Of a stretch of 64,000 nucleotides of DNA, positions 19,912 through 28,798 are shown one piece after another. The notes beneath the pieces were generated by a model. That model made no database searches, was not told the DNA's origin, and saw nothing but the letters and a program-made list of their open reading frames with translations. Every line of letters begins with the position of its first letter. Position 1 is the first letter of the stretch. The DNA is taken from the NCBI RefSeq assembly GCF_900103585.1, contig NZ_FNHV01000005.1, forward strand, positions 1 to 64,000, written 5' to 3'. The position numbers and the translations under genes were made by a program. This DNA is from Streptomyces sp. cf386. GTDB taxonomy: Bacteria > Actinomycetota > Actinomycetes > Streptomycetales > Streptomycetaceae.

Positions 19912-20145
19912 ATGGACGACTGGCGAAACAGCGCCGCCTGCCGCCATGAGGACCCCGACCTCTTCTACCCGATCGGCACGTCCGGACCGACCGTGCTGCA
20001 GACGGAGCAGGCTAAGGCCGTCTGCCGACGCTGCTCGGTCCGGGATCAGTGTCTGCGCTGGGCGCTCGACATGGACCAGTTCATCGGGATCTGGGGCGGC
20101 AAGAGCGAGGCCGAGCGACGGGCGTTGCGGCAGCGGGCCGGATGA
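19912..20145 (+). CDS. WhiB-like [4Fe-4S] protein
   Basis: 77 residues from the ATG at 19912. Four conserved cysteines at C10, C38, C41 and C47 (C-x27-C-x2-C-x5-C) bind the Fe-S cluster, followed by the turn GIWGG at 59-63 and a short basic tail. The opening MDDWRNSAACRHEDPDLFYP resembles the WhiB1/WblE branch rather than WhiB or WhiD. WhiB-like proteins are sigma-factor-binding transcription regulators found only in actinobacteria and their phages. A GTG at 19903 would add three residues. Confidence 0.92.
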   Translation: MDDWRNSAACRHEDPDLFYPIGTSGPTVLQTEQAKAVCRRCSVRDQCLRWALDMDQFIGIWGGKSEAERRALRQRAG

Positions 20146-20207
20146 CCCATGGGCCACGGAACCGCGCCGTCGGGCTCGGCGGCGGATCCTGAGCCGTTCG
20201 GGGGACG

Positions 20208-20963
20208 TCAGCGGGCCAGCGACTCGGCATCGCCCATGACGACGACGGGATGCCGCTCGGGATCCAGCGCCAGCAGCAGCAGCCTCATGTGCTCCCGCGC
20301 GAGACTCACGCAGGCCTGGGTGGGCGCTCCGTGGTCCACGTGGAGCCAGATGCCGCCGCCGCGTCCATCGCCGAGCGGGCGGGTCCGGTCGAGGGGCGAG
20401 GTGCCGGTCGTGCGGTTGTAGTCGATGGCGATCACGTAGTCGAAGGAACCGGCGAGGGGTTCGCCCTCGAAGCCGGTACCGCTGGCGATGAATCCGTCGC
20501 CGTAGTCGTACGACAGCCTGGTCCCGGGGTCATTGAGCAGGCCCCCGGCGTCCGTCAGTGTGAAGACCCCGATGGGTGAGCGCATGTCGCCGGCAAGGTG
20601 GTGGTCGGTCCAGCCGCGCAGCGCGTTGCGAGCGGGCCAGCTGCTGCCCGCCTTCCAGCCGGTGTCGGTGCGCTCGTACAAGACGACGGTGGAGTGTGAG
20701 GAGTTCCTGCCGCGTCCGGTCACGACGAGGGCCTGCCGGGTCTCGGGCGGCACCCCGGCCCTGGTCACGGGGCCCAGTCCGGGCAGCCTTCGCGCGGCCG
20801 CCTCGGCGGCGGCGGCCTCGGCAGGGGCGCCGGCGGCGGCCTCGGGCCCGGGGGTGCGGGTGACAGCGGGCTCTTCATCCGGCGTCGGTGTGGCATCGGC
20901 GCCACAGCCGGTCAGCAGCAGGGAGGCGACCAGTAGGGCGACACCGGAGTTGTGCGTGATCAT
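20208..20963 (-). CDS. Lipoprotein with L,D-transpeptidase-like (YkuD) domain
   Basis: 251 residues. The lipobox LLLTGC places the lipidated Cys at position 20. An Ala/Glu/Pro-rich linker (about 25-60) follows, then a catalytic domain with GGGIWLHVDHG (His 208) and APTQACVSL (Cys 218). This matches the His...Cys pair of YkuD-type enzymes, which form 3-3 cross-links or attach proteins in peptidoglycan. In this subgroup (COG3786-like) the usual S/T-H-G-C-H-N is altered to A-P-T-Q-A-C. It acts on the outer face of the membrane. Confidence 0.82.
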   Translation of the reverse strand: MITHNSGVALLVASLLLTGCGADATPTPDEEPAVTRTPGPEAAAGAPAEAAAAEAAARRLPGLGPVTRAGVPPETRQALVVTGRGRNSSHSTVVLYERTDTGWKAGSSWPARNALRGWTDHHLAGDMRSPIGVFTLTDAGGLLNDPGTRLSYDYGDGFIASGTGFEGEPLAGSFDYVIAIDYNRTTGTSPLDRTRPLGDGRGGGIWLHVDHGAPTQACVSLAREHMRLLLLALDPERHPVVVMGDAESLAR

Positions 20964-21080
20964 GCACAGACCTTGACCAACGCTTATAAGAAACTTGTAA
21001 GGATCCGTCCGATCCGACGGGTCGCCGCGAGCATCCGAGGGACTCGCATCCGAGCGCGAGCGTCCGAGAAGGGGCCGATC

Positions 21081-21431
21081 ATGAGCGTTCGCATCCGCCG
21101 TGTGTACGAAGCACCCGAGCCCGAGGACGGCGTGCGCGTCCTGGTGGACCGGCTGTGGCCGCGCGGCCTGTCGAAGGATGCCGCGCGGGTGGACGAGTGG
21201 CCCAAGGGGCTCACGCCGTCCACCGAACTGCGGCGCTGGTACCACGCGGACGAGAGGTCGTACGAGGAGTTCGCCGAGCGGTACGAGGCGGAGCTCGCCG
21301 CGCCCGAGGCTGCGGAACTCGTCGATCACGTGCGGGAGTTGGCGAGCAAGGGCGATGTGACACTGCTGACCGCGTCGAAGACCCCGGAGGCGAGTCACGC
21401 CGCTGTGCTGGCCCGCCTCCTCGAAGCTTGA
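21081..21431 (+). CDS. DUF488 family protein
   Basis: 116 residues. RVYEAPEPEDGVRVLVDRLWPRGLSKDAA is the DUF488 signature, followed by WYHADERSYEEFAERYEAEL and DVTLLTASKT. The ATG at 21081 has GAGAAGGGG upstream. Members are small cytoplasmic proteins of unknown function. It is divergent from the L,D-transpeptidase-like lipoprotein gene across 117 bases. Confidence 0.88.
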   Translation: MSVRIRRVYEAPEPEDGVRVLVDRLWPRGLSKDAARVDEWPKGLTPSTELRRWYHADERSYEEFAERYEAELAAPEAAELVDHVRELASKGDVTLLTASKTPEASHAAVLARLLEA

Positions 21432-21453
21432 GAAGACGGGCCGTACGTCACCG

Positions 21454-23127
21454 TCAGGCCGTCTGCCGCCCCGCCGCCCGGCCCGCCGCCCGGCCCGAGA
21501 AGAGACAGCCGCCGAGGAAGGTGCCCTCCAGGGCGTTGTAGCCGTGGACGCCACCGCCGCCGAAGCCGGCGACCTCGCCGGCCGCGTACAGGCCGTCGAT
21601 GGGCGTCCCGTCGGCTGCGAGCGCGCGGGAGTCGAGGTCGGTCTGGATGCCGCCGAGGGTCTTGCGGGTCAGGACGTGCAGCTTGACGCCGATCAGGGGG
21701 CCGGCCGCAGGGTCGAGGATGCGGTGCGGGGTGGCGACGCGGCCGAGGCGGTCGCCGATGTAGCGGCGGGCGTTGCGGATGCCCTGCACCTGGGCGTCCT
21801 TGCTGTAGGGGTTGGCGATCTGGAGGTCGCGGGCCTCGATCTGGCGCCGCAGGCCCTCCGCGTCGAGGAGCGGCTTGTCCGTCAGCTCGTTCATCTTCTC
21901 GACCAGTTGCTCCAGGTTCGGAGCGGTCACGAAGTCCGCGCCGTTGCGCAGGAACGCCGCCACCGGTCCCGGGGCGCCCTTGCCGAGCACGCGCTCCTTC
22001 AGGAACCCGGCGCGGTCCTTGGCGGTGATGTCGGGGTTCTGCTCGGAGCCCGACAGCGCGAACTCCTTCTCGATGATCTTCTGGGTGAGGATGAACCAGG
22101 AGTGGTCGTAGCCGGCGATGTCCTCGGTCGTGCGCAGGTACTTGAGGGTGCCGAGGGTGTCGTAGCCCGGCAGACACGGGTCGGGCAGGCGGCGGCCGAG
22201 GGCGTCGAACCACAGGGAGGACGGGCCGGGCAGGATGCGGATGCCGTGGCCGGGCCAGATCGGGTCCCAGTTCTGGATGCCCTCGGTGTAGTGCCACATG
22301 CGGTCGCGGTTGACCAGCCGTACGCCCGCCTCCGCGCTGATGTCGAGCATCCGGCCGTCGACGTAGGCGGGAACGCCGGTGACCATCTCGGCGGGCGGGG
22401 TGCCGAGCCGCTCGGGCCAGTAACGGCGGACGATGTCGTGGTTGGCGCCGATGCCGCCGGTGGTGACGATCACGGCCTGTGCGGTCAGCTCGAACTCGCC
22501 GACGCGGTCGCGGTTGGAGGCGACACCCCGGGGCGAGTTGTCCTCGGCCAGGACCGTGCCGCGCACGCCGCGTGCCGCCCCGTCCTCGATGACCAGCTCG
22601 TCGACCTGGTGCCGGTGGTAGAAGGTGAGCAGCCCGTCGCGCGAGGCCTGCTTGGCGTACCGCACGAACGGCTCCACGACGCCCGTACCGGTGCCCCACG
22701 CGATGTGGAACCGGGGCACGGAGTTGCCGTGGCCGTGGGCGCGCAGGTCGCCGCGCTCCGCCCAGCCCACCGTGGGCAGGAACTTGATGCCGTGCCCGTC
22801 CAGCCAGGCCCGCTTCTCGCCGGCCGCGAACTCGACGTACGCGCGCGCCCAGCGCACCGCCCAGGAGTCCTCGTCGTCCACCCGGTCGAATCCGGCGCTG
22901 CCCTGCCAGTCGCTCCAGGCCAGGTCGAGGGAGTCCTTGATGCCCAGGCGCCGCTGCTCCGGGGAGTCGACGAGGAACAGACCGCCGAAGGACCAGAACG
23001 CCTGCCCGCCGAGGTTGGCGGCGTTCTCCTGGTCCACCAGCGCGACCCTGCGGCCCCGGCCGGTCAGTTCGCTCGCGGCGACCAGGCCGGCGAGTCCCGC
23101 TCCGACGACGATGACGTCGGCATCCAT
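21454..23127 (-). CDS. FAD-binding dehydrogenase, KstD/fumarate-reductase-flavoprotein-like
   Basis: 557 residues. The N-terminal FAD site reads VIVVGAGLAGLVAASEL, and the C-terminal one is GLYAAGEVAGFGGGGVHGYNALEG. The overall plan matches FAD_binding_2 flavoproteins such as 3-ketosteroid delta-1-dehydrogenases, although this clade (with HYTEGIQNWDPIWP) is usually named simply FAD-binding dehydrogenase. The substrate is unknown. TGAGGAAGGGAC precedes the ATG. It is followed upstream on the same strand by a TetR gene, which probably controls it. Confidence 0.85.
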   Translation of the reverse strand: MDADVIVVGAGLAGLVAASELTGRGRRVALVDQENAANLGGQAFWSFGGLFLVDSPEQRRLGIKDSLDLAWSDWQGSAGFDRVDDEDSWAVRWARAYVEFAAGEKRAWLDGHGIKFLPTVGWAERGDLRAHGHGNSVPRFHIAWGTGTGVVEPFVRYAKQASRDGLLTFYHRHQVDELVIEDGAARGVRGTVLAEDNSPRGVASNRDRVGEFELTAQAVIVTTGGIGANHDIVRRYWPERLGTPPAEMVTGVPAYVDGRMLDISAEAGVRLVNRDRMWHYTEGIQNWDPIWPGHGIRILPGPSSLWFDALGRRLPDPCLPGYDTLGTLKYLRTTEDIAGYDHSWFILTQKIIEKEFALSGSEQNPDITAKDRAGFLKERVLGKGAPGPVAAFLRNGADFVTAPNLEQLVEKMNELTDKPLLDAEGLRRQIEARDLQIANPYSKDAQVQGIRNARRYIGDRLGRVATPHRILDPAAGPLIGVKLHVLTRKTLGGIQTDLDSRALAADGTPIDGLYAAGEVAGFGGGGVHGYNALEGTFLGGCLFSGRAAGRAAGRQTA

Positions 23128-23153
23128 GGCGACCGTCCCTTCCTCATTCGGTG

Positions 23154-23201
23154 GTTTGGCTGTGCGGTGGTGTGGCTGTGCTGTGGTGTGGCTATGCGGT
23201 G
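23154..23201. repeat. Three tandem 16-base repeats
   Basis: GTTTGGCTGTGCGGTG (23154-23169), GTGTGGCTGTGCTGTG (23170-23185) and GTGTGGCTATGCGGTG (23186-23201) are consecutive near-copies. They lie between the tetR stop and the dehydrogenase start; the last copy covers the end of the tetR coding sequence. Confidence 0.8.
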
Positions 23202-23818
23202 GTGCCGCTGCCGTCGGTGAGCAGCGCGGTGAGCAGTTGGCCCAGCCGGACGCGGGCGTGCTCCACGTCGTTGTCCAGCAGGAGTTGGGTGGTGACGCCG
23301 TCGTACGCGGCGACCACGGCATGGGCGGCGCCGTCGATGTCGCCGAGCACGGCGGGCAGTTCGGTGTGTCCCCGCGCGCGGGCCAGCCGGTCGGCGATCG
23401 CCCCGCGCAGCCGGGCGCGGTGTTCCAGCAGGGTCCGGGCGACGGCCGGGTCACGCGCGGCGTGCACCAGGAAGTCCGTCTTCACCAGCAGCCAGTCGCG
23501 GTCCAGCAGCAGAATCTCGGTGACCCGGTCCACGGCGGCGGGCACGTCGAGGCCGGGCCCGTCGAGGGCGAGCGCCCCGGACACCTGCTCGGCGATCAGG
23601 TCCGCGCGCTGCTGGTACAGGGCGAAGAACAGCTCGTCCAGGCTGTCGAAGTTGGAGTAGAAGGCGCCTCTGCTGTAGCCGGCGGCCTCGCAGACCTCCT
23701 CGATGGAGACGCGGCCGAACCCCTTGGCGGCGAACACGGCGAACGCGGCGTCGAGGAGATTGGCCCGTGTGCGGACGCGGCGCTTGGTGACGCGCCGGGT
23801 CGTTTCCTCTACCGCCAT
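23192..23818 (-). CDS. TetR-family regulator
   Basis: 208 residues. The helix-turn-helix is LLDAAFAVFAAKGFGRVSIEEV then AGYSRGAFYSNFDSLDELF (about residues 20-70), followed by a TetR_C-type ligand domain. The ATG at 23818 is 17 bases from two adjacent 16-base palindromes, so autoregulation is likely. It is the first gene of a leftward unit with the flavoprotein gene. Confidence 0.9.
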   Translation of the reverse strand: MAVEETTRRVTKRRVRTRANLLDAAFAVFAAKGFGRVSIEEVCEAAGYSRGAFYSNFDSLDELFFALYQQRADLIAEQVSGALALDGPGLDVPAAVDRVTEILLLDRDWLLVKTDFLVHAARDPAVARTLLEHRARLRGAIADRLARARGHTELPAVLGDIDGAAHAVVAAYDGVTTQLLLDNDVEHARVRLGQLLTALLTDGSGTTA

Positions 23819-23834
23819 GTCCGGACCTCCATTC

Positions 23835-23867
23835 GATACGTGAATGTATCCGATACATCGATGTATC
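23835..23867. promoter_or_regulatory. Two adjacent 16-base operator palindromes
   Basis: GATACATCGATGTATC at 23852-23867 is a perfect palindrome. GATACGTGAATGTATC at 23835-23850 is the same element with two central mismatches. Only one base separates them. They lie 17 bases upstream of the tetR start and about 70 bases upstream of alkB read the other way; they are the probable binding sites of the TetR protein. Confidence 0.75.
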
Positions 23868-23938
23868 CGAAGAGGGGCGACGAGCCTGGCCGGAAACCCA
23901 ATGGGAACAGATATTCGATTCAGGAGTACGCTGGAACC

Positions 23939-24568
23939 ATGGCCACGCACCTCCAGGGCTCCCTGTTCGACCAGACCGACGAGCTGCGGCTCGGGTCCCT
24001 CGCCGGGATCCGCCGCACCCGGCTCGCGCAGGGCGCCTGGATCGACGTCCTGCCCGGCTGGCTCAGCGGAGCCGACGCGCTGTTCGAACAGCTCGCCGCC
24101 GAGGTGCCGTGGCGTGCGGAGCGGCGCACGATGTACGACCACGTGGTCGACGTACCGCGCCTGCTCGCCTTCTACGGCGCGGACGACGTACTCCCGCACC
24201 CGGTCCTCACGGAGGCCCGGGACGCACTGACCGCGCACTACGCCGAGGAGCTGGGCGAACCGTTCACCACGGCCGGGCTCTGCTACTACCGCGACGGCCG
24301 GGACAGCGTGGCCTGGCACGGGGACCGGATCGGGCGGGGCGCCCGCGAGGACACCATGGTCGCCATCCTCTCCGTGGGCGCACCCCGGGATCTGCTGCTG
24401 CGTCCGATGCGGGGTGGCGGCGAGACGGTGCGTCGCCCGCTGGGGCACGGCGACCTCATCGTGATGGGCGGCTCCTGCCAGCGGACCTGGGAGCACTCGG
24501 TACCGAAGACCACCCGCGCCGCGGGACCGCGCATCAGCGTGCAGTTCCGCCCAAACGGCGTGCACTGA
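23939..24568 (+). CDS. alkB: AlkB-type 2-oxoglutarate/Fe(II) dioxygenase
   Basis: 209 residues. Iron ligands are visible as WHGDRIG (H127, D129) and EHSVPK (H186), and the 2-oxoglutarate-binding RISVQFRP block (R198, R204) closes the protein. It should oxidatively remove alkyl groups from DNA or RNA bases. The shorter N-terminus resembles the actinobacterial AlkB-like group. AGGAG lies 12 bases upstream of the ATG. The gene is divergent from the tetR gene, so the paired palindromes may also affect it. A strong terminator hairpin follows at 24602-24636. Confidence 0.9.
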   Translation: MATHLQGSLFDQTDELRLGSLAGIRRTRLAQGAWIDVLPGWLSGADALFEQLAAEVPWRAERRTMYDHVVDVPRLLAFYGADDVLPHPVLTEARDALTAHYAEELGEPFTTAGLCYYRDGRDSVAWHGDRIGRGAREDTMVAILSVGAPRDLLLRPMRGGGETVRRPLGHGDLIVMGGSCQRTWEHSVPKTTRAAGPRISVQFRPNGVH

Positions 24569-24601
24569 GGCGTCAGAGGCGGACGCTTCGGGTACACGCG
24601 G

Positions 24602-24636
24602 GGGCTGCCTCCGGCGGACGGTGCCGGAGGCAGCCC
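24602..24636 (+). terminator. Terminator hairpin after alkB
   Basis: GGGCTGCCTCCGGC (24602-24615) pairs perfectly over 14 bases with GCCGGAGGCAGCCC (24623-24636), with a seven-base loop. It is followed by TTCCTCT rather than a pure U run, as is common in Streptomyces. Confidence 0.75.
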
Positions 24637-24672
24637 TTCCTCTGGGCGAAGCCCTGGGGCGCCGCCACACTG

Positions 24673-25606
24673 ATGCGGATGAGCGCTCAGACGCAGGCAC
24701 CGGCCACGGCTCCCCGGCGCGGCGAACTGGACCTGCTCCGGGTCCTCGTGGTCCTCGGTCTGGTCTTCTTCCACACGGCCCTGGTCTTCGCCACGGAGGG
24801 CGACTACTACGTCCAGAACGCGGAGACCACCGAGGCGATCACGATCCTCGTTCTTCGTGGACGGGGACCACTTCGAGTCCGGCCATCTATGGTTCGTGCT
24901 CCTGCTGCTCGCGTTCTGCCTGCTGCTGGCTCCGTTCGCGGCACGCCTCGCGGCCGGCGGCGACCGGGCCGCGGAGATCGTCGCCGGGCACCCCGCCCTG
25001 CTTGTGCTGCCCGTGCTGCCGCTCGCGCTGCTCCAGGTGCCGCTGGGCATGGAGGAGGACTACGCGGCCTGGCACCACTGGGCCTACCTGGTGTTCTTTC
25101 TCCACGGCTTCACTCTCGTCGGGGACGAGCGGGTCCGGGCCGTCATGCGCCGGCTCGCCCGGCCGCTGGGCGTGGCGGGGGTGGTGCTGTTCGCCGCGTG
25201 CGGTCCCGGGTTCATGACGCTGGACGACCCGTTCACCGACCGCACGCCGCTCGCGCTGGTCACCCGCGCCTTGTTCAGCGCGGCGGGCTGGTGCCTGGTG
25301 GCGGCCATCCTCGGCACGCTGGACCGGCCGCGCGAACAGCGGCCTGCGGAGTCCCGCCCGAGGCCCGTGATGGCATACCTGGGCGTCGCCGCCCTGCCGT
25401 TGTACGTGCTGCACCAGCCGGTCGTGGTCGTCCTCGCGTACGGCGTGGTGGGCTGGTCGGCGCCGATCGTGGTCGAGTACACGGTGATCGTGACCGGTTC
25501 GTTCGCCGTGATCCTCGTGCTGTACGAGTGCGTGGTGCGCAGAACGCGGCTCACGCGGTTCCTGTTCGGGATGCGTGCGGCCCCGCCGAACGCGCTGTCA
25601 TCTTGA
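24673..25606 (+). pseudogene. Acyltransferase 3-family membrane protein, broken by internal deletion and frameshift
   Basis: The N-terminal part (ATG 24673 or 24679) reads GELDLLRVLVVLGLVFFHTALVF and YYVQNAETTEAIT, the first membrane helix of acyltransferase 3 (MdmB/OafA-like) proteins. At about 24846-24851 homology jumps to another frame, starting FFVDGDHFESGHLWFVLLL and running to the stop at 25606 through several helices. Between these points the family normally has roughly 80-100 residues (helices 2-3 and a loop), which are absent here. The total of about 310 codons is shorter than the usual 380-400. I read it as an inactivated gene; a sequencing indel alone would not explain the missing helices. 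Confidence 0.75.
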
Positions 25607-25655
25607 TCTGCTTTGCTGTGCCCGTCGGGCACGGACCTCATCACGCGGGACGATC

Positions 25656-26402
25656 ATGCGGGCAGAGATACAGCAAGTCGCCGACGGCACCTATCTGGTG
25701 CACGGCAGCAACACGAACTGGGTGATCCTGACCGAGGGTGACGCGGTCACGCTGGTCGACACCGGCTACCCCGGTGACCGGGCCAAGCTGCTCGCCTCGC
25801 TCACGGAGGTGGGGAGTTCGCCGGAGGCGGTCACGGCCGTACTGATCACCCACGCGCACACGGACCACCTGGGCAACGCCGAGTACCTGCGCGCCACGTA
25901 CGGCACCCCGGTGTACCTCCATGAGGCCGAAGTGCCGCATGCCCGCCGGGAGTTCCTGCACCAGGTGAACGTGGGGACGGTCCTGAAGAACGGCTGGCGG
26001 CCGGGGGTCCTGCCCTGGGCGATCCACGCCATCCGGTCCGGCGGCACCGCGCATGTGCCGGTCATTTCCCCCGAGGCGTTCCCCTCGGCCGGTCCGCTGG
26101 ACCTGCCCGGGCGTCCCGTGCCGGTGCACACGCCCGGCCACACCGACGGGCACTGCGCCTTCCATCTGCCGGACGCCGGTGTGGTGATCGCGGGCGACGC
26201 CCTGGTGAGCGGGCACCCCACCTCGCGGATCAAGGGACCGCAGCTGCTGCCGGACATGTTCCACCGCGAGCGGGCCCGGGCCGTGGCCTCGCTGGACGTG
26301 TTCGAAGGGCTCAAGGGCGACGTGCTGCTGCCCGGGCACGGGCCCGTGCACCGGGGCTCGGTGCACGACGCCGCTCTTCAGGCCCGGGAACGCGCGCTCT
26401 AA
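25656..26402 (+). CDS. MBL-fold metallo-hydrolase
   Basis: 248 residues. The metal-binding motif THAHTDHLGN (H-x-H-x-D-H), then HTPGHTDGH, IAGDAL and LLPGHGPVH give the full metallo-beta-lactamase metal set. The ATG at 25656 follows GCGGGACG. A hydrolase for a thioester, lactone or similar; the substrate is unknown. No signal peptide, so cytoplasmic. It starts 49 bases after the acyltransferase remnant. Confidence 0.88.
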   Translation: MRAEIQQVADGTYLVHGSNTNWVILTEGDAVTLVDTGYPGDRAKLLASLTEVGSSPEAVTAVLITHAHTDHLGNAEYLRATYGTPVYLHEAEVPHARREFLHQVNVGTVLKNGWRPGVLPWAIHAIRSGGTAHVPVISPEAFPSAGPLDLPGRPVPVHTPGHTDGHCAFHLPDAGVVIAGDALVSGHPTSRIKGPQLLPDMFHRERARAVASLDVFEGLKGDVLLPGHGPVHRGSVHDAALQARERAL

Positions 26403-26443
26403 GGTGAGGTGACGATCACCGGCGAGGCGAGGACGAACGGCCC

Positions 26444-27679
26444 ATGGCACTGCAGATCAGCGCGACCAACCCGGAGCATCCCGCGCTCCTGCTGGAGCTG
26501 CCCTGGCACCTGCCGCTGGAGGAATGGCCGGAGGACGTCCTCGTCCCGCTCCCACGCGGCATATCCCGGCACGTGGTGCGCTATGCCCGGGCCGGCGACG
26601 AGGTGATCGCCGTCAAGGAACTCGCCGAGCGCCCGGCGCTGCGCGAGTACGAGCTGCTGCGCGACCTCGACCGGCTCGGCATCCCGGCGGTGGATCCGTT
26701 GGCCGTGGTCACGGGGCGCACCGACGCCGGTGACGGCCCGCTGGAGTCGGTCCTGGTCACCCGGCACCTGGGCGGCTCGATGCCGTACCGCTCGATGTTC
26801 GAGACGACGATGCGCCCCGCGACCATGCACCGCCTCATGGACGCGCTGGCCGTCCTGCTGGTCCGCCTCCACCTCGCCGGGTTCGCGTGGGGCGACTGCT
26901 CCCTGTCCAACACGCTGTTCCGGCGGGACGCGGGCGCCTACGCCGCGTATCTCGTGGACGCCGAGACGGGCGATCTGCACCCTCAGCTCAGCACGGGCCA
27001 GCGCGACTACGACCTGGACCTCGCCCGGGTCAACATCAGCGGCGAGCTGCTGGACCTGGAGGCGTCCGGGGCGCTGCACCCTTCCGTGGACCCGATCGAG
27101 TTCGGCACCGAGATCTGCGCCCGTTACCGGAGCCTGTGGCAGGAGCTGACCCGCACCTCGGTCTACCCTGCGGGCAAGTACCACTACATAGAGCGCCGGA
27201 TCCGCCGCCTCAACGAACTCGGCTTCGACGTGGCCGAGATGCAGATCGAGCACGCCCCCAACGGCGACACGGTCACCTTCGTGCCCAAGGTCGTGGACGC
27301 CGGCCACCACCAGCGTCAACTGCTGCGCCTGACGGGCCTGGACACCGAGGAGAACCAGGCCCGACGGCTCCTGAACGACCTGGAGAGCTGGATGGCCACC
27401 CAGGACGACTACGCCCCGGGCGACCCCCTCGGCGCCCGCCCCGAGGTGCTCGCGCACCGCTGGGTCCGCGACGTCTTCCGCCCCACCGTGCGCGCCGTGC
27501 CACTGGAGCTGCGCGGTTCGATGGACCCGGCCGAGATCTATCACGAGCTGCTCGAACACCGCTGGTATCTGTCCGAGCGCGTGCAGCACGACATCGGCCT
27601 GGACGCGGTCGTCGAGGACTACATCACGAACATCCTTCCCAAGGCCCGGGAGACGCTGCAGCCGACGACGTCCGACTGA
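26444..27679 (+). CDS. DUF4032 protein with kinase-like N-terminal lobe
   Basis: 411 residues. The N-terminal half resembles a lipopolysaccharide-kinase-type fold: VIAVKELAERPALREYELLRDL, then FAWGDCSLSNTLF (catalytic-loop-like) and YLVDAETGDLH. The C-terminal half (from about residue 240) carries the DUF4032 region with KYHYIERRIRRLNELGFDV and MATQDDYAPGDPLGARPEVLAHRW. Cytoplasmic; substrate unknown. It starts 41 bases after the MBL gene on the same strand. Confidence 0.82.
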   Translation: MALQISATNPEHPALLLELPWHLPLEEWPEDVLVPLPRGISRHVVRYARAGDEVIAVKELAERPALREYELLRDLDRLGIPAVDPLAVVTGRTDAGDGPLESVLVTRHLGGSMPYRSMFETTMRPATMHRLMDALAVLLVRLHLAGFAWGDCSLSNTLFRRDAGAYAAYLVDAETGDLHPQLSTGQRDYDLDLARVNISGELLDLEASGALHPSVDPIEFGTEICARYRSLWQELTRTSVYPAGKYHYIERRIRRLNELGFDVAEMQIEHAPNGDTVTFVPKVVDAGHHQRQLLRLTGLDTEENQARRLLNDLESWMATQDDYAPGDPLGARPEVLAHRWVRDVFRPTVRAVPLELRGSMDPAEIYHELLEHRWYLSERVQHDIGLDAVVEDYITNILPKARETLQPTTSD

Positions 27680-27694
27680 CTCGGTCGTCCTGAC

Positions 27695-28576
27695 TCAGTC
27701 GTGGGGCACCACGGCCACCGGGCAGTCCGCGTGGTGCAGAACGCCGTGTGCCACCGAGCCGATCCGGGCGCCCACGGCCGTACGGCGGGCGCGGCGCCCC
27801 ACGACCATCAGCTGGGCCCGCCCGGAGACCGACAGCAGCACCTGCCCGGCACTGCCCATCTCCACGTGCTCGACGACACGGACCTCCGGGAAGCGTTCCC
27901 GCCAGGGCCGCAACGCCTCGCCCAGGGCCTTCTTCTCGTACGGCTCCAGGCCACCGGCCTCGTCGAGGAGCTTCAGGGAGCCCGGGCTGTAGGCGAACAG
28001 GGGCGGCAGGGTCCAGGCCCGTACGGTGCGCACCGTCGCGCCGCGCGCCGCGGCCGTCTCGAACGCGAGCCGCAGCACGGCGGCGCTGTCGTCCGGGTCG
28101 CCCTGCTGGCCCACGACGATCTCGCGCCCGGCGGCCTCGGCGGAGGGCTGGTCGCCGGCTCGTACGAGGACGACGGGCCGCTCGGCCCCGGCGATCACCT
28201 GCTGTCCGACGGAGCCCAGCAGGAACCCGACGACGGCGGCGCGGCCCCGCGATCCCAGCACCAGCATCTCGGCCTCGGCCGCCGCGGCGATCAGTGTCTC
28301 GGCGGGCCCGCCGTCGAGGACGTCGGTGGTGACGTCGAGGCCGGGGTGCCGCTCGGTGACGGAACGGGCGGCCTCGGTCAGCCCCTCGCGCACCCACTGG
28401 CCCTGGGTATCGGCGTCCTTGGCGTATCCCTCATCGATCGCCTCGTGCGGCTGGAACCGCCAGGCGTGCACCAGCCGAAGGGCAAGCCCTCGGCGGACCG
28501 CCTCGCGGGCGGCCCAGGCCAGCCCCGCGAGGCTCTCCTCCGATCCGTCCACCCCTGCCGTGATCGGGCGCGTCAT
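27695..28576 (-). CDS. Universal stress protein, two UspA domains
   Basis: 293 residues from the ATG at 28576, which has GGAGGAGG eight bases upstream. Each half is a UspA domain: the first begins ITAGVDGSEESLAGLAWA and ends GSRGRAAVVGFLLGSV (nucleotide-binding G-x2-G-x9-G-S type), and the second ends VVGRRARRTAVGARIGSV then CPVAVV. Tandem Usp proteins in actinobacteria bind ATP and are induced in hypoxia or stationary phase. It converges with the DUF4032 gene. Confidence 0.9.
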   Translation of the reverse strand: MTRPITAGVDGSEESLAGLAWAAREAVRRGLALRLVHAWRFQPHEAIDEGYAKDADTQGQWVREGLTEAARSVTERHPGLDVTTDVLDGGPAETLIAAAAEAEMLVLGSRGRAAVVGFLLGSVGQQVIAGAERPVVLVRAGDQPSAEAAGREIVVGQQGDPDDSAAVLRLAFETAAARGATVRTVRAWTLPPLFAYSPGSLKLLDEAGGLEPYEKKALGEALRPWRERFPEVRVVEHVEMGSAGQVLLSVSGRAQLMVVGRRARRTAVGARIGSVAHGVLHHADCPVAVVPHD

Positions 28577-28798
28577 TCCGGCTGCCTCCTCCATGTCGCG
28601 GTCACCGTCCGTGGTACCCAGTCTTCACCACACTGTGTCGCGGCCGAGAACCGCTCACTGACACAGCGTGCCCGCCTCCCGCATACCCGAGCGAAGCGGG
28701 CGGATCGAACATACGATGGGGCCGGAGTCGGCGCGGCGACTGCGCCATCCGGACGTCCGCCGCCGCGTCCAGCAAGCGACCCTCGGGGTGGGAGACGT

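Noticed and set aside
28633..28676. Inverted arms CTGTGTC and GACACAG before the receiver-flavoprotein gene
   Set aside because: A 30-base spacer and only seven-base arms are close to chance level in GC-rich sequence.
28703..28716. GAACATACGATG resembling a LexA/SOS box
   Set aside because: Only the GAAC half matches the actinobacterial GAAC-N4-GTTC consensus, and the adjacent gene is not a repair gene.
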